This document shows positions 21,131 to 29,998 of a DNA stretch of 64,000 nt, piece by piece. The position numbers and the translations under genes are program-made. The stretch spans positions 1-64,000 of the forward strand of contig NZ_CP048878.1 of assembly GCF_011009015.1 (NCBI RefSeq). The letters are read 5' to 3'. Numbering within the stretch: position 1 is the first letter of the stretch; the number at the start of each line of letters is the position of its first letter. The notes under the pieces were generated by a model. It made no database searches, was not told the DNA's origin, and worked only from the letters and a program-made list of their open reading frames with translations. Origin of the DNA: Spartinivicinus ruber (GTDB taxonomy: Bacteria; Pseudomonadota; Gammaproteobacteria; Pseudomonadales; Zooshikellaceae).

Positions 21131-22072
21131 TTATTTAATTTTTTCTGCTTTAAACCCATCTGGTTTAATAGCTAGAATTGAACAGCTGGTTTCACTCAAT
21201 ACATTCTCTGCCGTATTACCAATAACATAACCTGCTAACCCAGTGCGCCCTACTGTTCCCATAACAATCATGTCTATATTTAACTCTTCAGCAACTCTAT
21301 GAATCTCTTCTGATGCTTTACCTTTGACTAAATGGGGAAATACTCCATCACGCTCTAACTGTTGAGTAATAAGTAAATCATGTAATGCCTTTTCATTTTC
21401 TGTGCGTGTTTTGGTAAGCAACTGGTCTATTTCATCTTCAGCCATGTTTATAAATGGGCCTCGCAGGCGCTCTTCACCATACAGGCTCCATACCTGTAAA
21501 ATATGCAATTGGGCATCTTCCATTTGGCTAATGCTGTCGGCATAATCAAGCAGTTTGCGGTTTAGTTTAACTCTTTCTGGGTCATCAAATTCTGAATCAA
21601 CTGCTACTAGAACTTTATTAATTTTTCCTGGGTGCCTTTCATTGTCGACTATCAACCAAACAGGAACGGAAGATTTTCTTAATAAATGCAAATCATCACC
21701 AGTTAAACGCCGTCGACTAAAATTAACAAAAGGGTCAGCCATTTTAATCACTAGATCAAAGTTTTGTTCTTGCACCATTTTTAATATTTCGATATAGGAT
21801 TTACCCCAGCGAATTTCTGTGGAAACTGAACGGACGTTGGCTTTTTCAGCTTGGTCTTTGAAGTCATTTAAAATTTCTTGTAGCTGCTTGGTAAATAGCT
21901 CTTTAAGCTTACCAAGCATCGTTTTTTCAGCAAAACGAGTAATAGGATCATCAATGGCTATAATAGTTAACTTTGCATCGTTAGCTAATGCTAATTCGAT
22001 TGCTTTAATAAACTCATCACTGCTGTAATGAGTATGAGTGATGGCAACAAGGATATTTGTAAACTCCTTCAT
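21131..22072 (-). CDS. uspE: Tandem universal stress protein (UspE-like)
   Basis: This 313-residue cytoplasmic protein has two Usp domains (about 1-148 and 155-307). The second domain keeps the ATP-type motif GTVGRTGLAGYVIGNTAENVL; the first domain lacks the full glycine motif. Length and layout match E. coli UspE (316). AGGAG sits close before the ATG. It is monocistronic. The exact role in stress survival is known only at family level. Confidence 0.88.
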   Translation of the reverse strand: MKEFTNILVAITHTHYSSDEFIKAIELALANDAKLTIIAIDDPITRFAEKTMLGKLKELFTKQLQEILNDFKDQAEKANVRSVSTEIRWGKSYIEILKMVQEQNFDLVIKMADPFVNFSRRRLTGDDLHLLRKSSVPVWLIVDNERHPGKINKVLVAVDSEFDDPERVKLNRKLLDYADSISQMEDAQLHILQVWSLYGEERLRGPFINMAEDEIDQLLTKTRTENEKALHDLLITQQLERDGVFPHLVKGKASEEIHRVAEELNIDMIVMGTVGRTGLAGYVIGNTAENVLSETSCSILAIKPDGFKAEKIK

Positions 22073-22321
22073 TGGTAGCTCCTTACAAGTAGCGTGATGA
22101 ATTATTATTTCTCAGTATACCCTACCTTGAGTATGGTTATAGCAAAAATTAACAAATTCAGTAGGAGAGGACTACCAGTAGTTTAAGATATAAATATATT
22201 ATATTTGAGTTGCTATTACATGACTATTTTAAGACAATAAATTTTATTCATAAACACTATATAACTATCTACTTAATTGATATAAAGTCTTATTTTTATC
22301 TGTTTTAGGTGGGTTTTATTC

Positions 22322-23860
22322 ATGAACAAGGATGTTTGTGTTATAGGAGCTGGTATTTCGGGCTTATGTACTTTAAAGGAATTATTGGAACAAAATCATA
22401 ACGTTACCTGCTATGAAGCAGCACATACCATTGGTGGAGCCTTTAAGACTGCTTGTGAAGGAGGTAAAGCTTATCGCACAATGCAGTTAACTATATCTAA
22501 CTATTTTATGGCTTATTCATCATTCCCCCCTCGTATTGTTGAAAATCGGTGCTACTGGTCTGCTCAGGAATATATCAACTACCTCAATGAATATACCTGT
22601 TATTTCAAGTTGACTGAACACATTAAGTTTAACCATCAAGTTATCAACATTAACACCGAAACTGAACTTCCAACAATAACAGTACAAAATGATAGTGGGG
22701 TGATGGAAACCAGAGTATTTGATTATGTAGTTATCTGTAGTGGTGCTAATGCAAGTGAGTATATACCTGAATTTAATGGGCAGGAAAATTATACTGGGCA
22801 AATTATCCATTCTTCAATGTTTGATCAGTATAATTATCAGGGTAAACGAGTACTTTGCATTGGGCTTGGAGAGACAGGCAGTGATGTTTGCCATTTAATC
22901 GCACAACAAACAGATAGTTGTACAGTTGCGGTCAGAAATCTGCCCTCAGTAGTAAGACGTTATGCCCATAATCATACTAATGATGCGTTAACAACCAAGA
23001 TTCTTGGGGCGGCAGGTAAAGCGGGAGTTGACTGGTTTATGAAATATCAGGCGGCTATAAAATTAAAATTTAGCAAAAAATATAGTAAAAAGGAACGTTG
23101 TTACTTTAAATTAATTAAAGATCAAAAAGGAGGTTTTAGTGATAGATTTTTAACTAAAAACGATGTTTTTATTGAAGATATAGTTAGTGGCAAGTTAACC
23201 ATGAAACAATCTGAAATTATAAACATTGACGGTAATGTCGTTACTTTTTGTGATGGAACGACAGACTGTTTTGATTTTATTGTGTGCAATACAGGTTATA
23301 AAAATAACTTCTCATTTATTGATTGTAATCATCTGCTGAGCAATGTACGAGATCTGTTCAAGCATATGCTACACCCACAACTACAAACAAAGTTAGCTTT
23401 AATTGGCTGGGCTAGGCCGACTCAGGGTGGCGTACCTGTTATGTCAGAAATGCAGGCACGTTATTTGGCGTTGTTGTTAGCAGGTAAAAAACCTTGGTTG
23501 ATGCTGCAACAGTTAAATAGTCGTATAGAGCAAGATAGGCTCTATGAAGAAAGCTTTTTTAAAAAAAATATCTTGCTAAAATCACTGGTTGATTATCATC
23601 AATACATGCGCGAAATGGCTGGTTTAATTGGTTGCCAACCAAACCATCAACTCCTTAAAAGACCTGGGTTATTATTAAAGTACTGGTATGGCTCCCACTT
23701 ATCTTATTTTTACCGACTACAAGGGCCAGGTGCTCAACCAGAAAAAATGAAAGCCATCATTAATGCCTTGCCTGTGGCACAGACTTGGCGAAGGAGTGTG
23801 GTACTATCCCTAATTGCAATAATTAACAGCATAAGAAAGAAGTTGGTTTTAAAAGGTTAA
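22322..23860 (+). CDS. Flavin-containing monooxygenase family protein
   Basis: This 512-residue FAD/NADPH enzyme has an N-terminal GAGISGLCTL FAD motif, the FMO-type fingerprint FNGQENYTGQIIHSS and a second nucleotide motif GLGETGSDV for NADPH. Such enzymes oxygenate N- or S-containing small molecules or ketones. The substrate cannot be read from sequence. It is followed by a hydrophobic C-terminus (about 485-505), possibly a membrane contact. AGGTGG precedes the ATG. It stands alone between divergent and convergent minus-strand genes. Confidence 0.88.
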   Translation: MNKDVCVIGAGISGLCTLKELLEQNHNVTCYEAAHTIGGAFKTACEGGKAYRTMQLTISNYFMAYSSFPPRIVENRCYWSAQEYINYLNEYTCYFKLTEHIKFNHQVININTETELPTITVQNDSGVMETRVFDYVVICSGANASEYIPEFNGQENYTGQIIHSSMFDQYNYQGKRVLCIGLGETGSDVCHLIAQQTDSCTVAVRNLPSVVRRYAHNHTNDALTTKILGAAGKAGVDWFMKYQAAIKLKFSKKYSKKERCYFKLIKDQKGGFSDRFLTKNDVFIEDIVSGKLTMKQSEIINIDGNVVTFCDGTTDCFDFIVCNTGYKNNFSFIDCNHLLSNVRDLFKHMLHPQLQTKLALIGWARPTQGGVPVMSEMQARYLALLLAGKKPWLMLQQLNSRIEQDRLYEESFFKKNILLKSLVDYHQYMREMAGLIGCQPNHQLLKRPGLLLKYWYGSHLSYFYRLQGPGAQPEKMKAIINALPVAQTWRRSVVLSLIAIINSIRKKLVLKG

Positions 23861-24036
23861 GCGATATCAGAGGATTAGACTATAACAACCTATTCTAGCA
23901 GGGTGGTAAATTTGGAGAAGTCGGCATGCTTACCTTTAGCTTAATAAATTCCTACAAGATAGCGGCAAGGAATGTTAAAAGTAAATAGCTTATCTCAAAG
24001 AAAACAGCTCTTTTTATTCAAAGTGAAAGATATATT

Positions 24037-24459
24037 TTATGTCAAAATCATATCTATTTTTTTAATAAATTGTTTAATTTCATCACATACTTTTCGATAG
24101 CAGTTCAGTGCTTCTTCTTGATTTGACGTTTTGGCTGCCAGTTTGGGTGGGTCTTCGAAGCTATGGTGGATTAACTTGGTTCTTGCTGGGAGCATTGGAC
24201 ATACTTTGTTAGCATGGTCACAAACGGTAATAACATATTCAAACTGACTTTCTGGTAATTGATCAATCGTTTGAGACAGTTGTTGGCTAATATCGACACC
24301 TGCTTCTGCCATGACTTGAACTGCATAGTGATTTAGCCCATGAGCTTCAATACCAGCTGAGTAAGCTTTGAAGTCATTCGGTCTTAAGAGCTTTAAACAG
24401 CCTTCAGCCATCTGGCTACGGCATGAATTGCCAGTACATAAAAATAGAACACGTGTCAT
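24037..24459 (-). CDS. arsC: Arsenate reductase, thioredoxin-coupled (LMW-PTPase fold)
   Basis: This 140-residue enzyme reduces arsenate to arsenite. It has the P-loop C8-X5-R14 (CTGNSCR) and the extra redox pair C80 and C87 (CDHANKVC) with the same seven-residue spacing as in Staphylococcus ArsC. That points to the thioredoxin-coupled class rather than a plain tyrosine phosphatase. No arsR or arsB is adjacent, so it is an isolated resistance gene or the rest of the pathway is elsewhere. Confidence 0.9.
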   Translation of the reverse strand: MTRVLFLCTGNSCRSQMAEGCLKLLRPNDFKAYSAGIEAHGLNHYAVQVMAEAGVDISQQLSQTIDQLPESQFEYVITVCDHANKVCPMLPARTKLIHHSFEDPPKLAAKTSNQEEALNCYRKVCDEIKQFIKKIDMILT

Positions 24460-24532
24460 ACTTGGATGAGTCCTGCTAGGCTATAAATGGTAGTACAGTA
24501 AAGGCAAAATATATACTCATAGTGAAGGGTAG

Positions 24533-24584
24533 TTTAGGTTAAGTCATCTGAACGATGAAGCCTTAGAAATTCAGATGACCTAAA
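24533..24584. repeat. Inverted repeat upstream of zinc-ribbon gene
   Basis: TTTAGGTTAAGTCATCTGAA on the left faces TTCAGATGACCTAAA on the right, separated by 17 bases. The inner ten bases pair perfectly. It could be a terminator for an upstream plus-strand transcript or a mobile palindrome. Confidence 0.5.
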
Positions 24585-24648
24585 TAAAAGGTGTTCAGTG
24601 ATAGTAAAAAAGCCAAACCAGTTTGACTGTATCAAATTGGAATAACTT

Positions 24649-24703
24649 TAGCTGGCCGAAGCTAAATGCCAGGAAGGCATTTATAGAATTCATTCACGAA
24701 GAG
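24649..24703. repeat. Dispersed palindromic repeat, family A (inverted, degenerate copy)
   Basis: Read on the minus strand it begins CTCTTCGTGAATGAATT and ends in GGCATTTAGCTTCGGCC, matching the outer ends of family A. Internally AAATGCC / GGCATTT form a seven-base stem. It lies just upstream of the gene starting at 24746. Confidence 0.55.
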
Positions 24704-24745
24704 CATTTCATTTTTATTAAAAAATGGTAGCAAGGGCACAACACA

Positions 24746-25702
24746 ATGATTTGTCCATCATGTGAACGTTTTTTAAAAGGGTATAACACACAGTGTTCAT
24801 GTGGCTATAAGTTTGTGTTTCGAGCTAAAACAGAACCATTTAATGACAACAAGATGAAAAAACTAGAATTGAGGGCTAGTGCTTTCAATACTCGCTATTT
24901 TACTAAGAACATGTTGTACAGTGTGTTTTTAAAAGCATCAGCCAAGTCGCTTATTGCACCTCTAATTTTAGTGATAGTTTTTTGTGGTATTTTTTCTGTA
25001 ATATTTATTGGATTCTTGTCTTATATTGGATTAATTATTGCTGTATTTATTTTTGTGATAGCAATTAAACTAATGATTAAAGCCAATAAACCAATGAGTA
25101 TAGAAGATTTTTCTGACTACTATAAACGTTGGGTAAGTACTAGAAGAAATAATGATTATTTGGTTAATAAAACAAAGTTGAAAAGCCCTCCAGATAAATA
25201 CCAGGAAACTGATATTTTTGATTATGGAGCTGACCGTATAGTTGTAGTTGATGATCCTTTATTTGTAGATTGTTTAATATTAAATGATGAGCATATGCGC
25301 TCAAAGGCCTTGATTGTATCACAAGATGGTTATCCTCATTATTTGAAAGAACAGTTTAAGAAATTATTAGAGCAGGCTGATAACTTACCTGTGATTTTAT
25401 TACATGGCACTAATCAAAATAAGCAAAATATGGTGCAGGCAATTGAAAGTAATTTCAATGTTAAGTTAGCCGAAAAACAAGTATATGATATAGGTTATTA
25501 TGAGGAACAAATAAAACAGACTAAATCTCTATATAAGAGAATGAGAATAACAAAATGTGCCGTAGATATGTTGCCTTACCCACTTTCTACGCAATTAATG
25601 AGTAAAGATAAATCACAACTACAAGATATGTTGGTATTGGGAGCTACAGCCGCTGCTACATCTGCTTATGTAAACTTTTCTTTTGCTGATGACTTTGGGT
25701 AA
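24746..25702 (+). CDS. Zinc-ribbon membrane protein of unknown function
   Basis: I do not recognise this 318-residue protein. Four cysteines at the N-terminus (C3, C6, C17, C19; CxxC...CxC) suggest a small zinc ribbon. Residues about 70-110 form a two-pass hydrophobic region. The rest appears cytoplasmic, with alternating beta/alpha segments (DRIVVVDDPLFVDCLILND, NLPVILLHGTNQNKQ) reminiscent of a Rossmann-like or toprim-like fold. Its stop is seven bases before the asparagine-synthetase-like gene, indicating one operon. AAGGG precedes the ATG. Confidence 0.8.
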   Translation: MICPSCERFLKGYNTQCSCGYKFVFRAKTEPFNDNKMKKLELRASAFNTRYFTKNMLYSVFLKASAKSLIAPLILVIVFCGIFSVIFIGFLSYIGLIIAVFIFVIAIKLMIKANKPMSIEDFSDYYKRWVSTRRNNDYLVNKTKLKSPPDKYQETDIFDYGADRIVVVDDPLFVDCLILNDEHMRSKALIVSQDGYPHYLKEQFKKLLEQADNLPVILLHGTNQNKQNMVQAIESNFNVKLAEKQVYDIGYYEEQIKQTKSLYKRMRITKCAVDMLPYPLSTQLMSKDKSQLQDMLVLGATAAATSAYVNFSFADDFG

Positions 25703-25709
25703 AATATAT

Positions 25710-27467
25710 ATGACAGGGCTTGTCGGTTATTTTGGTATGCAGCCTAGTGAAATAATTCAAAGAATGGCTCACCAATTAGAACATCGTTTTAATAATGGTT
25801 TACAACAAGTAACATCAGATTTATTTACAGCAGCTGTTGGTTCAACTCCTGAACATGCTAATCAAAATTATCATGTAGGGGTATGGAGAAAAGACCATTT
25901 GATTGTAATAATAAATGGATTTTTTACAGGTGAGTCTTATAATACAAAGCCACAAGATATGATAGCAAGTTATTTTCGTAATGGGGTAAACGAAATATGT
26001 AATCTAGAAGGCGCTTTTATTATTATTTTATATGATAAACAGTCTGATACGGGCTACTTAATAAGAGATGGTGCAGGTCAAAAAACGATATATTTTAGCC
26101 AACTAAACCATAGTTTGTTTTTTTCCGTTGAACCAAAAGCTATTCACCAGTTACCAATTTTCTCACCACAAATTAATAGTGCTGCACTGGCTCAATATCT
26201 TAGTTTTAGCTTTGTACCTGGCTGTAATACTATGCTTGAAGGGTTATATGAACTACCTGCGGGTCATTATCTTACCTGGAGCAATAATCAATATTCATTA
26301 AAGCGTTATTTTATTTTTGAACAGGAGGTTGCTAAACAAAATCTACAATATCAAGATGTTGATAACTCATCCAGACAGTTTAAAAAATTATTAGCTTCAG
26401 CAGTACTAGATAGATTACCCGTTAATAGAGAACTAGGTGTTTTTTTATCTGGTGGATTAGATTCCAGTGTAGTAACTGCAGAGCTGGCGAGTTTATATCC
26501 GAAAAAAATTGATACATTTTCGATCCATTTTGGAAAGAAATACCCAAATGAGTTGGAATATGCAAAAAAAGTTGCTGATAAACATGGTACTCATCATCAC
26601 GAAGTTTATATTAAGCCTAAGCATTTCCTGCGCCGCTTAAGAAATATTATTTGGCTGTTGGATGACCCTATTGGCGATCCTATAACTGTACCTAATTTTG
26701 AGCTAGCTAAATATGCCAGTAACTATAGCCAGTGGATTTTTAATGGTGAAGGTGGTGATCCATGTTTTGGTGGACCAAAGAATTATGGAATGTTGTTAAG
26801 TCACTGGTATGGAACTGATTTGGCGGGAATAGCTAGGCAAACACGAGAAGTAGTTTATCTAAAATCATTTCAGCGTGCTTATGATGAGTTGGATAAATTG
26901 TTGACCCCAGATGTAAAGCGGCTGTTTTCTCATGAAACAGACTTGGTAGGCGTGCTATCACCATTTTTTAATACCACAATGCCTGATACTTTGTTAAACA
27001 AACTCATGGCAATGAATATTCGCCTAAAAGGTGCACACTTAATTTTACCAAAAGTTGAACGTATGTTGCAGGCTAATAATTTACATGAGCTTTCACCTCT
27101 GTTCGACGAGCGAATTGTACGGTTCAGTTTCCGTTTACCAGGTAACCAAAAAATAAGCCATGGTGATGAAAAGCTGGTAATGAAGCGCGCTTATCAATCC
27201 CTATTACCAGAAGCTGTAATCAATAGACCAAAAAGTGGTATGCGTGTACCTGTTCAATTTTGGTGTCAAGGCGAAATGAAGCGATATATAAAACATATCT
27301 TTTCCAAAAAGGAAGTAACCCAAGCAGGTATTTTTAATTACGAAAGGCTTAAGCAATTAATAAACTATGATACAGGGGAACATAACGGCCGGTTTGGCAT
27401 TAAACTATGGATGCTATTAAGCTTTGAAATATGGCGAAGATTAGTGATAGAAAAACAAACTATTTAG
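25710..27467 (+). CDS. Asparagine-synthetase-like ATP-dependent amidotransferase with Thr2 in place of Cys
   Basis: This 585-residue protein has the class II glutamine-amidotransferase plus synthetase layout. The N-terminal half (1-200) is Ntn-type and the C-terminal half has the ATP-PPi motif SGGLDSS at 247-253 followed by GEGGDPCFGG. The expected catalytic Cys2 is Thr (MTGLVGYFG), so glutamine hydrolysis is probably lost or altered, as in lasso-peptide cyclases and beta-lactam synthetase. I chose ATG 25710 because it places residue 2 in register; upstream TTG/ATG codons overlap the previous gene. It is followed by a bicupin. No lasso B1/B2 proteins or precursor peptide were found. Confidence 0.88.
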   Translation: MTGLVGYFGMQPSEIIQRMAHQLEHRFNNGLQQVTSDLFTAAVGSTPEHANQNYHVGVWRKDHLIVIINGFFTGESYNTKPQDMIASYFRNGVNEICNLEGAFIIILYDKQSDTGYLIRDGAGQKTIYFSQLNHSLFFSVEPKAIHQLPIFSPQINSAALAQYLSFSFVPGCNTMLEGLYELPAGHYLTWSNNQYSLKRYFIFEQEVAKQNLQYQDVDNSSRQFKKLLASAVLDRLPVNRELGVFLSGGLDSSVVTAELASLYPKKIDTFSIHFGKKYPNELEYAKKVADKHGTHHHEVYIKPKHFLRRLRNIIWLLDDPIGDPITVPNFELAKYASNYSQWIFNGEGGDPCFGGPKNYGMLLSHWYGTDLAGIARQTREVVYLKSFQRAYDELDKLLTPDVKRLFSHETDLVGVLSPFFNTTMPDTLLNKLMAMNIRLKGAHLILPKVERMLQANNLHELSPLFDERIVRFSFRLPGNQKISHGDEKLVMKRAYQSLLPEAVINRPKSGMRVPVQFWCQGEMKRYIKHIFSKKEVTQAGIFNYERLKQLINYDTGEHNGRFGIKLWMLLSFEIWRRLVIEKQTI

Positions 27468-27524
27468 ATCATTAATTATCTATTTTGTAGTATTAATTAT
27501 TTGTGAAGAGTAGGAGTATAAAAC

Positions 27525-28226
27525 ATGGAAGATGTAATAATTTGGAATGACTATTTTGGTTTATTGTTTGATGACAGTAAAGGTAACTTCCCTTCACGAT
27601 TATTTGGCTATCAAACTTTCGATAAAAATCAACCTGTTGCAGTACAAATAGATAATGCTGGCGCCTGCTTTGGTTATATTCATTCAGGCCAGTTAACAAT
27701 ATTGGATAATTTAGTCAGCTGGCAGTTGCAGCGTGAGCAGTGGTTTCACCTACCTGCGGGTTGTCAGTTGATATTACAACCTTTTTCCAAAGTGGTTATT
27801 TGTCAGCGGCTTGGTTATAGAGGCATGCATGTGATGGGAGGGCCTATTGAGCAAACGGGGAGGCTTCGTTATATAGATGGTTGCACAGATTCATTGCTTT
27901 GCAGTCCCCCTCTGGAGGGTGATCCTTGTTTAAACTTGCTGCATTTTCCACCTAATATTATCCAAACCCAACATACTCACCCCAGCATGCGAGCAGGAAT
28001 TATTGCAAGAGGAAGTGGGGTATGTTGCACAGCTAAAGATGCAATTGATTTACAGGAAGGAATGGTATTTATGATTCCAGCAGGTGCCATACACCACTTT
28101 AAAACAATAAGGCAACAAAGTATGGATGTAATTGCTTATCATCCGGATAGTGACTGGGGACCCACCCATGAAGAACATCCAATGATTAATCGTACTTGGG
28201 TGGATGGTAGAAAAATAACGCATTAA
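27525..28226 (+). CDS. Bicupin protein
   Basis: This 233-residue protein has two cupin-like barrels. The C-terminal one carries QTQHTHPSMRAGIIARGSG and LQEGMVFMIPAGAIHHF, which fit the two cupin motifs with three histidines, while the usual Glu of motif 1 is not obvious. It could bind Fe or Mn and modify or sense a small molecule. It starts 57 bases after the asparagine-synthetase-like gene with AGGAG eight bases before the ATG, so a joint pathway is likely. The reaction is unknown. Confidence 0.82.
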   Translation: MEDVIIWNDYFGLLFDDSKGNFPSRLFGYQTFDKNQPVAVQIDNAGACFGYIHSGQLTILDNLVSWQLQREQWFHLPAGCQLILQPFSKVVICQRLGYRGMHVMGGPIEQTGRLRYIDGCTDSLLCSPPLEGDPCLNLLHFPPNIIQTQHTHPSMRAGIIARGSGVCCTAKDAIDLQEGMVFMIPAGAIHHFKTIRQQSMDVIAYHPDSDWGPTHEEHPMINRTWVDGRKITH

Positions 28227-28277
28227 TCATGAAATAATAGTCATGTGAGAAGGGTATATAAATTTGGAGTTAGTGCG

Positions 28278-28637
28278 ATGGAAAAGTTAAAGCTAAATGA
28301 TCATCGGCGTTACCCTCGTGTAAAAGTACAATGGCCAGGTGTTATTAAATACCGTGATCATGTTATTAATGTAACAGCAGTTGATATTTCCGTACAAGGA
28401 ATAATGGCTGTTTCATCTTTCAAAGTGAAACCAAATCAGCATGTTATGTTGATATTAAATTGCGATTTTAATGAAAAAAAAGCTGTCATTTATGCTAAAA
28501 CTAGAGTGAAGCAAATTAGAGTAAGCCATTTTAAATATAATTTGATATTAGCTTTTGAAGAAATTTCACCAAAATTTAGAGATTTAATATCGGATTTTAT
28601 ATCAGCTAACCTGCAGGCTGACTATCTACCTAACTAA
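28278..28637 (+). CDS. PilZ domain protein (c-di-GMP binding)
   Basis: This 119-residue single-domain protein has the c-di-GMP motif RRYPR near the N-terminus and DISVQGI about 30 residues later, with the usual beta-barrel pattern. PilZ proteins couple c-di-GMP to motility, biofilm or secretion. I chose the ATG at 28278 because GGAG lies nine bases upstream. It follows the bicupin by 51 bases and may belong to the same transcription unit, although its role there is unclear. Confidence 0.88.
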   Translation: MEKLKLNDHRRYPRVKVQWPGVIKYRDHVINVTAVDISVQGIMAVSSFKVKPNQHVMLILNCDFNEKKAVIYAKTRVKQIRVSHFKYNLILAFEEISPKFRDLISDFISANLQADYLPN

Positions 28638-28835
28638 AAGTTAGTAAATGCTTATCATATAAGCATGATATGCTAATTACCTATCAAAACTGTGACTATA
28701 TAGTGAGTTTTACTGCAGAAGGTGTATATACTAATTGAGAATGATTTTTATTTCATTTAAGATGAGGTTATTTTAAGATTAAGAAAATATACATTGCGAG
28801 TGAGAAGGCAGTAACTAATAAGGGGTTAGCTCATT

Positions 28836-29789
28836 ATGAAAACAGAAATGGTAGATGGTGATAGTAGTATTCCTTTGGTAGGGCTAGGGACTTGGCTGGC
28901 AGCGCCAGGAGAAGTATATACTGCTACAAAAAATGCAATAGAAATGGGCTATCGTCACATTGATTGTGCACCGGTTTATAATAATGAAACTGAGATAGGT
29001 GCTGCGTTAACTGATAGTATGAAGTCTGGCATAGTTACTCGTGAACAAATGTGGATAACGTCCAAACTATGGAACAATGCCCATGCACCAGAAGATGTTA
29101 TACCTACTATAAAGCAAACACTAACTGATCTTAACTTAGATTACATAGATTTATATTTGATTCATTGGCCTGTAGTACATCGCAAGGAAGTAGTTATCCC
29201 CAAAACAGCAGATGATTTTATTCCACTGGATGGTCTACCAATTAGTGACACATGGCAACAGTTAGAAAAAGCAGTTGAGTTAGGCTTGTGTCGAAATATT
29301 GGTGTTGCCAATTTTAGTATAAATAAATTGCAAAAACTGATTGATAGCGCTCGTATTAAACCTTTTGCTAACCAGATTGAGTTGCACCCATACCTACAGC
29401 AAAATAACATGCTGAAATTTTGTTGGCAGAATAATATTCACCTTACTGCTTTTTCCCCTTTAGGCTCTTTTGGCCGCCCTGATATGATAAAGCAGCCGAA
29501 TGAACCCATTTTGTTAAAAGATCCAATTATCTGCGCTATTGCGAATCGAATGAATATATCCCCTGCACAAGTGGTGTTAGCCTGGGCTCTTCAACGAGGG
29601 ACTTCTGTCATCCCAAAATCGATTAACCCACTAAGAATGCAGCAAAATTTAAGAGCTAATGAGATATACTTAGATGAAGAAGCCAAACAGCAAATTGCTG
29701 GTTTGGATAAACATTATCGATATGCATCAGGCGGCTTTTGGACGATTGAAGGAAGCCCTTATACGATGAAAAATATTTGGGATGAATAA
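28836..29789 (+). CDS. Aldo/keto reductase
   Basis: This is an NADPH-dependent (beta/alpha)8 oxidoreductase of 317 residues. The catalytic tetrad is complete: D43, Y48, K77 and H110. The cofactor region shows VIPKSINPLRMQQN. It starts with MKTEMVDGDSSIPLVGLGTW and has AAGGGG ten bases upstream. It resembles alcohol dehydrogenase [NADP+]-type AKR1 members; the physiological substrate is unknown. It appears monocistronic. Confidence 0.93.
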   Translation: MKTEMVDGDSSIPLVGLGTWLAAPGEVYTATKNAIEMGYRHIDCAPVYNNETEIGAALTDSMKSGIVTREQMWITSKLWNNAHAPEDVIPTIKQTLTDLNLDYIDLYLIHWPVVHRKEVVIPKTADDFIPLDGLPISDTWQQLEKAVELGLCRNIGVANFSINKLQKLIDSARIKPFANQIELHPYLQQNNMLKFCWQNNIHLTAFSPLGSFGRPDMIKQPNEPILLKDPIICAIANRMNISPAQVVLAWALQRGTSVIPKSINPLRMQQNLRANEIYLDEEAKQQIAGLDKHYRYASGGFWTIEGSPYTMKNIWDE

Positions 29790-29816
29790 AATTAAAGTGC
29801 TATTTATTTTAAAAAT

Positions 29817-29846
29817 TGATATTCAAATAGTGTTAACAGGCCTTAG
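29817..29846. repeat. Dispersed repeat family B, single arm
   Basis: TGATATTCAAATAGTGTTAA followed by CAGGCCTTAG matches the right arm of the element at 34837-34898 at about 26 of 30 positions. No opposite arm is evident here, so this is a solo or decayed copy between convergent genes. Confidence 0.6.
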
Positions 29847-29998
29847 TAAAACTAATATCACTTAGTTGAGTGTTGAGGCTTCTCCTGATCAGGTTGCGGA
29901 TAGTTTAACATACGATAGTTCTGAAATAATATTTATTGTCAAGCTCTGTTGTCGAATAAAATTTTGACAACAGAGTTAGCTGACGGTATTTAAACTAA

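Noticed and set aside
25710..28226. Lasso peptide biosynthetic cluster
   Set aside because: The Thr2 asparagine-synthetase-like enzyme fits, but no precursor peptide, PqqD-like B1 or transglutaminase-like B2 protein is present.
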